Below are positions 19,998 through 30,016 of a DNA stretch of 64,000 nt, in pieces. The stretch spans positions 1 to 64,000 of the forward strand of contig CAIUOG010000093.1 of the NCBI GenBank assembly GCA_903900705.1, in the 5' to 3' direction. The position numbers and the translations under genes are program-made. Each line of letters opens with the position of its first letter. Within the stretch, counting starts at the first letter, position 1. The notes beneath the pieces were generated by a model. That model was given only the letters and a program-made list of their open reading frames with translations. It had not been told where the DNA came from and searched no databases. Origin of the DNA: an uncultured Acidobacteriia bacterium (GTDB taxonomy: Bacteria > Acidobacteriota > Terriglobia > Bryobacterales > Bryobacteraceae).

Positions 19998-21209
19998 GTG
20001 ACCGCGCGGGAAAAGCTGACCATACTGGCGGATGCGGCGAAGTACGACGCCACCTGCGCCGGCGCCGGTCCCCTGCCCGAGCCAGAGACCCCGGGCGTCT
20101 CCATTACGCGCGGCGCAGAGGGCCGCGCCACGGCGCTGCTCCGCATCCTGCTGACCAATTACTGCATTTATGACTGCGCGTATTGCGTGAGCCGGGTGAG
20201 CAATGACCCGCCGCGGGCGCGCTTCACGCCGGACGAAGTCGCGAACCTGACCATGGATTACTTCCGGCGCGGCCTGATCCAGGGCCTGTTCCTCAGTTCC
20301 GGCGTGGTGCAGAGCCCCGATTACACGATGGAACAGATGATCGAAGCGGCACGACTGCTGCGCGAGGACAAGCTGTTCGGAGGCTATATCCATCTGAAAG
20401 CGGTGCCGGGCGCGTCGCCGGAGTTGCTGGGCATTGCGGGCAGATATGCCAACCGTCTCAGCGCGAATATCGAACTGCCGCGCGCGGAAGATCTGATCCA
20501 GCTGGGTTCGGCCAGAACGCACGAGCAAGTTGAACAATCGATGGACAGGATTCACCAGCGCGTACTTGAAACCGGCGGGCGGAGGCCCAAAGGCGTGGCG
20601 AAACCCTTCTTCGCGCCTTCCGGACAGACCACACAAATGATGGTGGGGGCGACGGCGGCGACGGACCGCGACATTCTGCTCAAAGCCGCCGCGCTCTATT
20701 CGCGGCATGACCTGCGCCGCGTCTACTATTCCGGCTTCACTCCCGTGCCCGGCATGAACCGGGAGCGGCCGCCCGCGGTGCGGGAACACCGCCTCTACCA
20801 GGCCGACTGGCTGTTCCGGTTCTACTCGTTCGCACCCGCGGAACTGGCGACGGAGGACGACGGCAACCTCTCGCTGACGGAAGATCCAAAGCTCGCCTGG
20901 GCCCTCCAAAACCGGGGCTTCTACCCGGTGGATGTGAACGCGGCTTCGCGCGAAGCCCTGCTGCGCGTGCCCGGACTGGGGGTGAGAAACGCCGAGCGAA
21001 TCCTGCGGCTGCGGCGGTTCCACAAGGTAACCGTCGAGGACCTGCGCCGCCTGCGGGTGGCCCTGCGGAAGGCTCTGCCGTTTCTGGTGGCGGCGGACGG
21101 CTGGGAGGTTTCCGACCCGGAAAGCGCCACGCTCGCGACGAAGCTGCGCCGACCCGAACAAATGGAACTCTTTGAAGCGGAGAGCGCCGCCGTCACCGGT
21201 CAGTTCTGA
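19998..21209 (+). CDS. putative DNA modification/repair radical SAM protein with C-terminal helix-hairpin-helix
   Basis: CIYDCAYC (CX3CX2C); VDVNAASREALLRVPGLGVRNAERILRLRR HhH; GTG start at 19998. Confidence 0.88.
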   Translation: MTAREKLTILADAAKYDATCAGAGPLPEPETPGVSITRGAEGRATALLRILLTNYCIYDCAYCVSRVSNDPPRARFTPDEVANLTMDYFRRGLIQGLFLSSGVVQSPDYTMEQMIEAARLLREDKLFGGYIHLKAVPGASPELLGIAGRYANRLSANIELPRAEDLIQLGSARTHEQVEQSMDRIHQRVLETGGRRPKGVAKPFFAPSGQTTQMMVGATAATDRDILLKAAALYSRHDLRRVYYSGFTPVPGMNRERPPAVREHRLYQADWLFRFYSFAPAELATEDDGNLSLTEDPKLAWALQNRGFYPVDVNAASREALLRVPGLGVRNAERILRLRRFHKVTVEDLRRLRVALRKALPFLVAADGWEVSDPESATLATKLRRPEQMELFEAESAAVTGQF

Positions 21210-22501
21210 CGAAGCCGCTTCGCCATCTGCTCCGCCAGTTTGATATTGAACTCCGCAATATTGAAGACGGACTCATGGGAGAATGTCGCGCCGCTGTACC
21301 AAACGTTGTCCACACCCTGCATGGCCTCCATCTCGCGAACCATGCCGGACGCGATGGCTTCCGGCGTGAGCGTGGGGCAGTATTTCCAGCGCTTCCGCAG
21401 AAGCACTTCCTTGACGCATCCACCCATTTCCGCAATGTCCTCCCGCAGCGTTGTGAGGGCCTGTTCGTCAGAAACCGAGGCGTTCGTGTACTGATAAGTC
21501 ACGTAGACATCGGGACGGTCCGGCGGCAGACCCGGAACCTTGTCGCCCGTCCGGCGCGCGCCGAGGATGTGACCGAACCGCGAGCCGCCCGCCTCCAGAG
21601 TGTTGGTCTCATAAAAAAAGGTATCCCAGTCGCGAAACCAGCCTTCGGCCACCACCAGCGTGGTGATCACGCCGTGCCACTCCACCTGGGCGGCAACACG
21701 CTGCGCCGCGGGGGACAGTTCCATCCAGTTGCATTCATCGAGAGGCGTGGTAACCACCAGATGGTCCACGGTTTCCGCGCCCTGTGAGGTTTCCACTCGA
21801 TAGCGCGCCCCCTCGCGGACCACGCGCTGAATTCCCGCGCCGTACCGGACATCCATGGTGGCGGCCATTCGTTCCCAGAGCACAGCCCAGCCTTCCGCAG
21901 GCTCGTACATTTGGCCTTTCGACGCGGCGCGGATGAGTCCAGGCGTAGTCCAGCGGAGTCCGTTCAGGGCAGGAACCTGGTGCAACGCGCCGTAGCCCAT
22001 CACGGTCATCGAGCGTAGTGCGAACCGGTAAATGGAGTTGTAGCCGCGCTCCGTCAGCCACTGGCCGTACGGCTGACTCAGTTCCCGGTCCACTTTTGCT
22101 CGCCCGGCAGCCGTGCGCGCGCGAACAGAATAGCCGAAACAGGCTCGGGTGTAACGCAGCAATTCCCGGTAACTCGCCAGACGGCCTGCGTGGTTGACGT
22201 AATCCCGGAAGTCGACGATGGAGCCGTCACGGAGCAGAGCGGCACTCTTCTTCAATTGAAAGAGGCCAACGCCGTAGTGCCGGAGCCACTCCTTCACGAC
22301 TCCATAGCTTCCGGCGGCGTAGCAGGTGCCCATTTCATGCGCCAGCCCCTGCCAGTTCCAGCTGAAGGACTTGCCGCCGACGCGATCCGTGCGCTCGAAT
22401 ATGACGACGTTCCCAACGCCCTGATCTTTCAGCAATCGGGCGAGGCTGACTCCTCCGGGGCCGGCGCCGACGATCCCGATTCGTGACTCCGAGTTTTGCA
22501 T
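21200..22501 (-). CDS. FAD/NAD(P)-binding oxidoreductase (amine oxidase/protoporphyrinogen oxidase-like)
   Basis: RIGIVGAGPGGVSLARLL Rossmann motif; VFERTDRVGGKSFSW. Confidence 0.85.
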   Translation of the reverse strand: MQNSESRIGIVGAGPGGVSLARLLKDQGVGNVVIFERTDRVGGKSFSWNWQGLAHEMGTCYAAGSYGVVKEWLRHYGVGLFQLKKSAALLRDGSIVDFRDYVNHAGRLASYRELLRYTRACFGYSVRARTAAGRAKVDRELSQPYGQWLTERGYNSIYRFALRSMTVMGYGALHQVPALNGLRWTTPGLIRAASKGQMYEPAEGWAVLWERMAATMDVRYGAGIQRVVREGARYRVETSQGAETVDHLVVTTPLDECNWMELSPAAQRVAAQVEWHGVITTLVVAEGWFRDWDTFFYETNTLEAGGSRFGHILGARRTGDKVPGLPPDRPDVYVTYQYTNASVSDEQALTTLREDIAEMGGCVKEVLLRKRWKYCPTLTPEAIASGMVREMEAMQGVDNVWYSGATFSHESVFNIAEFNIKLAEQMAKRLRQN

Positions 22502-22505
22502 GGTT

Positions 22506-24539
22506 TCATACAGAATAAGCCGAGGACCTGAAAACCGATGCCGCCAGCAGGCTGAACAGCGCCAACATACTGACAATGCGACAGATCCAGGCTTCGGCGG
22601 TAACGCCGAAGGAAGCCTCAACCACGCAGGTTCCCTCGCAGGCCGGTTCAAGGATCATCTGCCCCAGCCCGTCGCCCCGCACCGGAATCGGCCGCCCGGA
22701 GACGGTCGCTTTCCAACCGGGCATCCACGTCATCTGGACTGAAATCACCTGCTCGCGGCGAAGTGGGGCGACTACCCGAAAGCGGGAGTTGCCGGAGAGT
22801 CTGAATTGAGCCGTTGGCAGCGAGGGGTCGTCAAGCGCGGCCACCCACGCGCGGGCGGGGTCGGTATCGAGACCGTGCAGCGGCTTTCGGGTCACAACGG
22901 CGCTCTTCGGAATGACGTGCGCCAGGGATTTCGAGCGCAACGGCACGGCGTAAATCGTATCGTCCTCTTCGTGCCAGAGGACCGGCAGCAGACCCTCGAA
23001 TTTGTGTGGCCGGGCGATGGGATGGTAGGTTTCCCGTGATTTTTCGCCGGGTACCACAATCGCCTGGACGCCGAAGGCCTTCAGCCAGAACAGGGAGATT
23101 TCACCGTCTTTCGCGCCCGCGCCGTCGCCCGTATTGATCTCGTAGAGACTGACGAGGTTCATCCAGTTGGGTACCTGCGGCTCATGTCCGCCGCCCAGCT
23201 GGGGATTGTCGGTGAACACGTTGTAGAGAAACTGCGTGTCGCCGGCGACCATGGCCCGTCCGCCGGGCAGATTGCGGTCGAGCCAGTTCGCGGTCTTCGC
23301 CTCGATGGTCCGGCTGATATCGAGAGGCTGCAGGATATTGCGCGCGTAGTGGCGGTACACCCGGGCCTCCGCGATTCCGGCCAACACCAGCAGCCCAATG
23401 GCGGCGTATTGCAAACGCCGCGGCGCAAGGCGACTGCCCAGGGAACAGACAGCCGCACAGAACAGGGCAAGCGCCATTTCCAGTTCCAGCTGATACCGGT
23501 TCCCCTGGGGCACCAACGACACTCCGGCCAGGAAATATGCCACCGGGAAAACTACCATCCACGGGGCAAAGAGCGCGGCAAAGCGTTCAAAAGGCGGGAG
23601 TTTCCGGGTTAGCCTCCACAGCAGCGCCACGGTGGCCAGCAGCAGGAGAAGAAAGCCCAGGGCCCGGAAGTCGCCGCTGAACGCACCCCTCGCGCCCCAC
23701 TGGTCCTTTGTAATCAGCCGGAGGAGCGACGGTGGCAGCCACGGACTCGCCCAGCAGTAGGCCGTCACGCCGGCCACCGCCAGCAGGGGGAAACCGCGAC
23801 CCAACGCGAGCGCGATACAGATGCCGCCCAGCGCCAGATCCACCGCGCCGAAGGCGTTGGTGAGAACCACGGAGGCGGAGAACACCACCGCACCCACGAG
23901 GCTCGCGGCATCCCGCCGTTCGAACAGCCGCCGGAGAAAAAGCAAAGCCAGTGGCAGCAGAGTCAGCGCGAGGATGTGCGGGTCTTCGGCATAGTGAATC
24001 AGATTGTAAAGCCGCAGGGGAACCCAGTGCCCATCGGGCCAGCCGTTGCCTGCGGCGCCGTTGCCTGCGGAGATCGAGACCCGCAGCACCGGAATCAGCA
24101 GTTCGGCAAACGAGGTGAGCGAGTAAACCAGGCCGGCGGTCAGGCTCACGGCGAGCGATTCCGACCAGTCCCACGCGAACCAGAAGAGCGTCACGGGCCC
24201 GAGCGCGTACCCCACGGCCAGAACAAAATGAAAGGCGCGCTCCACGCTCCAGCCGGTCACCCAGCCGGTGGCGGCCGCCAGAAACGGCAGCAGCGGCTGG
24301 TAGGCGTTTTCAATCGGCATGCCGCCATCGAACCAGGGAAACCAGCGGAGGTCTGTGAAGTTTTCGCGGTAAAACCGGCTGATGGCCACGAACGCGCCTT
24401 CGTTGGAACTGAGGTTGTGCAGGAATTCCGCACGGAACAGTTCCCGGCAAATCCAGGCATTCAGCGCAAAGAGCGCCACAGCGCCCAGAAGGACCCGGAA
24501 TTTACGCGGCATCAGCTTCCCCATTATGCAATCCGACAA
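22506..24539 (-). CDS. multi-pass membrane protein, YfhO/6-pyruvoyl-tetrahydropterin synthase-related or GT-C-like
   Basis: 677 aa, about a dozen hydrophobic helices; start may be internal (24524). Confidence 0.65.
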   Translation of the reverse strand: MSDCIMGKLMPRKFRVLLGAVALFALNAWICRELFRAEFLHNLSSNEGAFVAISRFYRENFTDLRWFPWFDGGMPIENAYQPLLPFLAAATGWVTGWSVERAFHFVLAVGYALGPVTLFWFAWDWSESLAVSLTAGLVYSLTSFAELLIPVLRVSISAGNGAAGNGWPDGHWVPLRLYNLIHYAEDPHILALTLLPLALLFLRRLFERRDAASLVGAVVFSASVVLTNAFGAVDLALGGICIALALGRGFPLLAVAGVTAYCWASPWLPPSLLRLITKDQWGARGAFSGDFRALGFLLLLLATVALLWRLTRKLPPFERFAALFAPWMVVFPVAYFLAGVSLVPQGNRYQLELEMALALFCAAVCSLGSRLAPRRLQYAAIGLLVLAGIAEARVYRHYARNILQPLDISRTIEAKTANWLDRNLPGGRAMVAGDTQFLYNVFTDNPQLGGGHEPQVPNWMNLVSLYEINTGDGAGAKDGEISLFWLKAFGVQAIVVPGEKSRETYHPIARPHKFEGLLPVLWHEEDDTIYAVPLRSKSLAHVIPKSAVVTRKPLHGLDTDPARAWVAALDDPSLPTAQFRLSGNSRFRVVAPLRREQVISVQMTWMPGWKATVSGRPIPVRGDGLGQMILEPACEGTCVVEASFGVTAEAWICRIVSMLALFSLLAASVFRSSAYSV

Positions 24540-24688
24540 ACAAGCTCCCGCCGGAGCCGTGATATGCTCACCAGCATAAGAGGGACATGCGCCTTCGCCC
24601 GTCCAAAGGTTTTTCGCGGTCCCCGTTCCCGCCGCCCCCCAGTCGGAAGGATTTCTCTGTCCGGAAGCCCATGCAAAACTTTACGCGT

Positions 24689-24708
24689 GATGCTGTTGCG
24701 GCAGCATC
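24689..24708 (+). other. stem-loop GATGCTG-ttgcgg-CAGCATC in leader of the MoxR/VWA cluster
   Basis: Perfect 7-bp stem, 6-nt loop. Confidence 0.3.
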
Positions 24709-24794
24709 GGTGAATGAAGGATCATTTCCACACGACGTATTCATGACAACCTTTGCGGCCGGCGTACGTCACTAAAGTAATCGGGTAGCCCAAC

Positions 24795-27035
24795 ATGTTC
24801 GAACTGCTGTTCAAATATCCGCCGGCAATATTCACGAAGGGCAAGCTCGTGCTGCTTTCACCCTGGCCGCTGTGGCTGCTGTTCGTGTTGATCGCGCTGG
24901 CCGCCGGTGGTCTTTTCTGGCACATGAGCCGCCGGGAATCCGTACTTTCGAAGTCGCGTTCGGTCGCCATCTGGCTTGCCCAGACCGTTTTGATTGCCCT
25001 GGTTTTGTGGATGCTCTGGCATCCCGCCATCAGTGTGGCCCGCCTGCGCCCACAACAGAATGTGGTGGCCGTTTTGATCGATCACTCCCGTAGTATGGCG
25101 ATTGCCGATGACGGAAAACAGCGACTCCAGGCCGCCGAAGATCTGCTGAATAACGAGTTGCTGCCGGAACTAAAAAAGAAATTCCAGGTCCGCACTTATG
25201 AGTTCGGGCGGGACGCCGTCCGTGTGGACGATGCGAAGAACCTGAAGGGGGACGACAACGCCACCCGCATCGGGGACAGCCTGCAACACATCGCGGCGGA
25301 AGCCGGCACCATGCCGCTCGGCGCGATTGTTCTGATGACCGATGGCGGCGACAACACCGGAGGCGTGGACCGGGAGACCATCGCGCAGCTGAAGCAGTTG
25401 CGCGTGCCGGTTCACACGGTGGGGTTCGGTCCCGACCATTTTCAAAAAGATATTGAAGTGGAGGAAGTTGCCGTTCCGGCCCGCGCGCTCCCCGGCTCTA
25501 AAGTCAATGCGCGCGTGGCGTTTCGGCAGCATGGCTACGGCGGGCAGAAGGTCCGGCTGATCGTCCGCGAAAACGGCACGCCGCTCGCCCAACAGGAAGT
25601 CACCCTGAAGCAGGATGTGGAGCAGAGCGAAACCGTACAGTTCAATACGGGCGCGGCGGGCGCGCACAGCTTCACAATCGGTATCGATGCGCTGAGCGAC
25701 GAAGAGAACAAGCAGAACAACGCGATGGTTCGTCTGGTGAACGTCACCCAGAAGAAGATGCGGATTCTCTACATCGAAGGCGAGCCGCGCTGGGAGTACA
25801 AATTCATCCGTCGGGCGCTCGAAGACGAACAGAGCATCGACCTGACCAGCGTCGTCCGTACCACGCAGAACAAGACCTACCAGCAGGGCGGCGTGGATGG
25901 CGAACTGGTAGACGGTTTTCCGCCGAAGATCGAGGGACTTTTTGCCTTTGATGGCCTGATTATCGGCAGCATTGAAGCGAACTATTTCTCGCCCGCACAG
26001 CAGCAGATGATCCGGGATTTCGCTGATCGCCGGGGCGGTGGCGTGATGTTTCTCGCCGGTCGTTTTTCGCTCACCGAAGGCGGCTATGCCAACACGCCGA
26101 TGGCGGAGATGATGCCGGTACACCTGCTGGCGGAAAAGACCTTCAGCCGGAACTTTGCCGATCCGCAATTGACCGAAGCGGGCCGTGAAAGCCCCATCGC
26201 CCGCATCGCGGAAGGCCGGGCGGCCAGCGTGGAACGCTGGAAGAAGATGCCGCAGATCGCCAATTACGCTGTGGTCGGCACGCCCAAGCCCGGCGCGGTG
26301 GTGCTGATGAACGTGCAGGAACCGGGGCATCACCCGTCTCCGCTGCTGGTGATTCAGAACTACGGCCATGGCCGGACCGCCGTCTTCGCGACCGCCGGAA
26401 CGTGGCGCTGGAAGATGCTGCAGGATCATACCGATAAGACCCACGCGATCTTCTGGCAGCAGTTACTCCGCTGGCTGGTGAACGAAACTCCGGGCCAGGT
26501 GTCCGCCGCCACCCCGCGGCAGGTGCTTTCGGACGACACCAAAGTGCCGCTGCGCGCCGTGGTGCGCGACAAGACCTATCAGACCGTCGCCGGCGCAACG
26601 GTCACCGCGACGTTTACACGTCCGGATGGCGCGGCCGACACGCTGGAACTGAAGCCTGATCCTCTGGAACCCGGCACTTACACCGGCGAATACAACGCGG
26701 AGAAAGCGGGCGCGTACGTGGCTGAAATCGCGGCCCGCGAAGACAAGACAGAGATTGGCCGCGACACTCTGACTTTCCGGCGGGAAGACGGCGTGGCGGA
26801 GAATTTCGGTTCCGCGCAGAATAAGGAACTTCTCGAAAAACTGGCCAGCGATACCAACGGGAATTACTATACGCCCTCGAAATCGGGCCGCCTGCCATCG
26901 GAAATTGCGGTTTCTGAAGCGGGCATTACCGCGCACGACAATCTGGATATCTGGGATATGCCGATCCTTTTCCTGCTGGTGATTCTGATCCGTGGCGGCG
27001 AGTGGCTGCTGCGCCGCAAGTGGGGGGTCGTTTGA
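24795..27035 (+). CDS. VWA-domain/glutamine-amidotransferase-like membrane protein
   Basis: Two N-terminal TM and one C-terminal TM; MIDAS-like DHSRSMA...LMTDGGDNTG; GATase1-like middle region. Confidence 0.85.
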   Translation: MFELLFKYPPAIFTKGKLVLLSPWPLWLLFVLIALAAGGLFWHMSRRESVLSKSRSVAIWLAQTVLIALVLWMLWHPAISVARLRPQQNVVAVLIDHSRSMAIADDGKQRLQAAEDLLNNELLPELKKKFQVRTYEFGRDAVRVDDAKNLKGDDNATRIGDSLQHIAAEAGTMPLGAIVLMTDGGDNTGGVDRETIAQLKQLRVPVHTVGFGPDHFQKDIEVEEVAVPARALPGSKVNARVAFRQHGYGGQKVRLIVRENGTPLAQQEVTLKQDVEQSETVQFNTGAAGAHSFTIGIDALSDEENKQNNAMVRLVNVTQKKMRILYIEGEPRWEYKFIRRALEDEQSIDLTSVVRTTQNKTYQQGGVDGELVDGFPPKIEGLFAFDGLIIGSIEANYFSPAQQQMIRDFADRRGGGVMFLAGRFSLTEGGYANTPMAEMMPVHLLAEKTFSRNFADPQLTEAGRESPIARIAEGRAASVERWKKMPQIANYAVVGTPKPGAVVLMNVQEPGHHPSPLLVIQNYGHGRTAVFATAGTWRWKMLQDHTDKTHAIFWQQLLRWLVNETPGQVSAATPRQVLSDDTKVPLRAVVRDKTYQTVAGATVTATFTRPDGAADTLELKPDPLEPGTYTGEYNAEKAGAYVAEIAAREDKTEIGRDTLTFRREDGVAENFGSAQNKELLEKLASDTNGNYYTPSKSGRLPSEIAVSEAGITAHDNLDIWDMPILFLLVILIRGGEWLLRRKWGVV

Positions 27036-27913
27036 GACGCTTTCTGCCTCTGCTGTTTCTTGCCGCAAGCCCGGCCTTTGCAACCACGTTCTTTCTGACG
27101 GTGGCGGGTCTGGGAGGCGAGCCCGACTACGAAACGCGCTTCGCCCTGCTGGCGACTGATACCGATAAGATTCTGCGCGGCAGCGGCGGCGGTGATCGCG
27201 TGGTGGAGACGCTCAAGGGGGCGGACGCCACGAAGGTGAAACTGACGGCCGCGCTGGGTAAAATCGCGTCGCAGGCGAAACCGGCGGATGTTCTGGTGCT
27301 GACCATGATCGGCCATGGAACTTTCGACGGCGTGGAATACAAATTCAATTTGCCGGGTCCTGACATTTCCGCCACCGAACTGGCCGCGGCGCTGAATAAG
27401 ATTCTCGCCGGACGTCAACTGGTGGTGGATATGACGAGCGCCAGTGGTGGCGCGGCGACCGCGCTCAAGCGGGAGGGCCGCACCATCATCACGGCCACCA
27501 AGTCCGGCACTGAAAAGAACGCCACCATTTTTGGCCGCTACTGGGTGGAAGCCCTGCGCGACCCCGCCGCGGATACCGACAAGAACGAGATTGTCACCGC
27601 GCTCGAAGCCTTCAAATACGCGCAGACCAAGACCGCGGCGTTCTTCACGGAACAGAAGCGCATCGCGACCGAACACGCGCAACTGGAAGATACCGCGCAT
27701 GCCGGAGCCTTCGCGCTGGTCCGCTACGGCAACGCCGCGCTGGTGGTGAATGATCCGGCGAAAAAAGCGCTGGTGGCAAAGAAGGAAGATATTGAGAACC
27801 GGATCGACGCTCTGAAGTATCAGAAGGATCTGATGGATCCGGCCGATTACAGGAAGCAGATCGCGGCGCTGCTGCTTGAACTGGCCCGTACACAGGAGCA
27901 GATCGAAAAGTGA
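27032..27913 (+). CDS. secreted caspase/C13-fold protein, predicted pseudoenzyme
   Basis: TTG start overlapping upstream stop; signal peptide; VLVLTMIGHGTFDG (His motif) then QLVVDMTSASGGA where a catalytic Cys is expected; no Cys in the protein. Confidence 0.7.
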   Translation: MRRFLPLLFLAASPAFATTFFLTVAGLGGEPDYETRFALLATDTDKILRGSGGGDRVVETLKGADATKVKLTAALGKIASQAKPADVLVLTMIGHGTFDGVEYKFNLPGPDISATELAAALNKILAGRQLVVDMTSASGGAATALKREGRTIITATKSGTEKNATIFGRYWVEALRDPAADTDKNEIVTALEAFKYAQTKTAAFFTEQKRIATEHAQLEDTAHAGAFALVRYGNAALVVNDPAKKALVAKKEDIENRIDALKYQKDLMDPADYRKQIAALLLELARTQEQIEK

Positions 27914-30012
27914 GACTGACGCGCTCTCTGCTGATGCTGTTGGCGAGCTGCGGCTTTCTCCGCGGACAGAGCCTGCAACAGGCGGAGGCGCTGTGGCGCG
28001 CCCACGATTATCAGAATGCGGTGAAGGCTTTCGACGCTCTCATCGCCGCCAACCCGAAGAACGCGGACTACCGCATCCGCTTCGGGCAATTCTTCTTTGA
28101 ACGCTACGATCCCGAAGAAGCCGCCAGGCTGTTTCAGGAAGCGCTGGAAATTGATCCGAAAAACGCCAGGGCCCATCTGGGGCTCGCGGTCGTGCTGGCC
28201 GATCAGTTCAGCGGCAAGGCCTCCGAAGAAGCTGATAAAGCACTCGAACTGGATCCAAAGCTGGCCGCCGCGCATGCGCTGAAAGCCCGCATGGCGCTCG
28301 AAGACGACGACCCGAAAAAGGCCATCGAAGAAGCCGACGCCGCGCTCGCCATCGACAAGAGCGACGTCCAGCCCATCGCGATTCACGCCGCGCTGGATCT
28401 GCTGCGGGACAAGCCTTCGAGTTGGCTGTCGAAGATCGACAACCGGGCCAAAGGCTTCGAGACCATCGCGCATTTTTTCGTCATCAACCGCCGTTATGAA
28501 GACGGCATCGAATACTATCGAAAAGCCATCCAGGCCGACCCGGAACTGTGGACCGCGCACTCTGAACTGGGTGTGAACCTGATGCGCCTCGGCCGCAGCG
28601 ATGAGGCCTATAAAGAGCTCGAACTCGCTTTTAACAACGACCACAGCAGCGACGCCGCGACACGCAACTCCCTCAAGCTGATGGACACGTATAAGGAATA
28701 CAAAACTTATACGACGCCCACCACCATCCTGATGGTGCACTCAAAGGAAGCCGAGGCGCTCCGCCCCTATTTCGAAGCCGAGATGAAGCGGGCGATGTCG
28801 GTTTACGAGAAGAAATACCAGTTCAAACTGAAGCGCCCCATCCAGGTGGAGGTTTATCCGAACCACGAGGATTTCGCGGTCCGCACCATGGGGCTGCCTG
28901 GGCTGGGAGCGCTGGGTGTGACGTTTAATGATGTGGTGGCGATGGACAGCCCGTCCGGTCGCCCGCCGGGCCAGTTCCACTGGGCCAGCACCATGTGGCA
29001 CGAACTCAGCCACGTCTACATTCTGACTCTCACGAATGACCGCGTGCCCCGCTGGTTCACAGAGGGCCTGGCGGTCCACGAAGAGACCGCCACCACGCCC
29101 GACTGGGGCGACCGGATTACGCCCGAAATCATCACCGCCATTCGCGATAAAAAACTGTTGCCCGTGGCGGAGATTGACCGCGGCTTCGTGCATCCGAAAT
29201 TCCCCGCCCAGGTAATCGTTTCTTACTTCGAGGCGGGCAAGATGTGCGACTACATCGCCGAACGCTGGGGGGAATCGAAACTCCTCGACATCGCGCGTGA
29301 GTTTGCAAAGAACCGGCCCACCGTCGACGTGATTCGCGAACAACTGGGCATGGAGCCCGAGGCGTTCGATAAAGACTTCCTCGCGAAGGTCGAAAAAGAG
29401 ACCGACGTGACGGTAAGGAATTTTAAGGAATGGACCACGGGCCTGGGCGAGCTGAACAAGCTCGTCAAGTCCGCGGACACCAAACCCGATGAGTTGATTG
29501 CCAAAGGCCGCGCGCTCGAATATTTCTATCCGGATTACGTGGAAATCGGCAACCCCTATCTGATCGTGGCTAAAGCCTGCCTCGCGAAGGAAGACAAGGC
29601 CTGCGCTTTGGAAGAGTACTCCAAATATTCGAAGCAGAGCGGGCGCGATGCCGACGCGATTAAGAAGTACGCTGATCTTCTCAAGGAAAACGGCAGGCTG
29701 AAGGAAGCCGAGGCCGCGCTGGACCGGTTAAATTTTGTGAATCCGCTGGATCAGGATCTGCACGAGAGACTTGGTTCGCTCTATCTGGCCACCAATGACG
29801 CGGCGCTGGCGGTCCGCGAATTCGGCGCTCTGGTGGCGCTGCACCCGATTGACGTAGCGGGCAGCCGCTACAATCTTGCAAAGGCTTATAAAGCCCAGGG
29901 CCTGGAAGATAAGGCCAGAGAGGAAGCCCTTAACGCACTTGAAGCGGCGCCGGATTTTCGGCCCGCACAGAAGCTGCTGCTCGAACTGAGCGGCGAAGGC
30001 CCGAAAAAATAA
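27910..30012 (+). CDS. TPR protein with gluzincin-like (peptidase MA-like) metallopeptidase domain
   Basis: N- and C-terminal TPRs; MWHELSHVYILTLTNDRVPRWFTEGLAVHEE (HExxH + downstream Glu). Confidence 0.85.
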   Translation: MRLTRSLLMLLASCGFLRGQSLQQAEALWRAHDYQNAVKAFDALIAANPKNADYRIRFGQFFFERYDPEEAARLFQEALEIDPKNARAHLGLAVVLADQFSGKASEEADKALELDPKLAAAHALKARMALEDDDPKKAIEEADAALAIDKSDVQPIAIHAALDLLRDKPSSWLSKIDNRAKGFETIAHFFVINRRYEDGIEYYRKAIQADPELWTAHSELGVNLMRLGRSDEAYKELELAFNNDHSSDAATRNSLKLMDTYKEYKTYTTPTTILMVHSKEAEALRPYFEAEMKRAMSVYEKKYQFKLKRPIQVEVYPNHEDFAVRTMGLPGLGALGVTFNDVVAMDSPSGRPPGQFHWASTMWHELSHVYILTLTNDRVPRWFTEGLAVHEETATTPDWGDRITPEIITAIRDKKLLPVAEIDRGFVHPKFPAQVIVSYFEAGKMCDYIAERWGESKLLDIAREFAKNRPTVDVIREQLGMEPEAFDKDFLAKVEKETDVTVRNFKEWTTGLGELNKLVKSADTKPDELIAKGRALEYFYPDYVEIGNPYLIVAKACLAKEDKACALEEYSKYSKQSGRDADAIKKYADLLKENGRLKEAEAALDRLNFVNPLDQDLHERLGSLYLATNDAALAVREFGALVALHPIDVAGSRYNLAKAYKAQGLEDKAREEALNALEAAPDFRPAQKLLLELSGEGPKK

Positions 30013-30016
30013 ACCC

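Noticed and set aside
24587-24775. 62-aa ORF upstream of the MoxR/VWA cluster
   Set aside because: No domain, poor ribosome-binding site; likely leader DNA
27032-27913. Active C13/caspase protease
   Set aside because: GHG-like His motif present but no Cys in the protein; called pseudoenzyme instead
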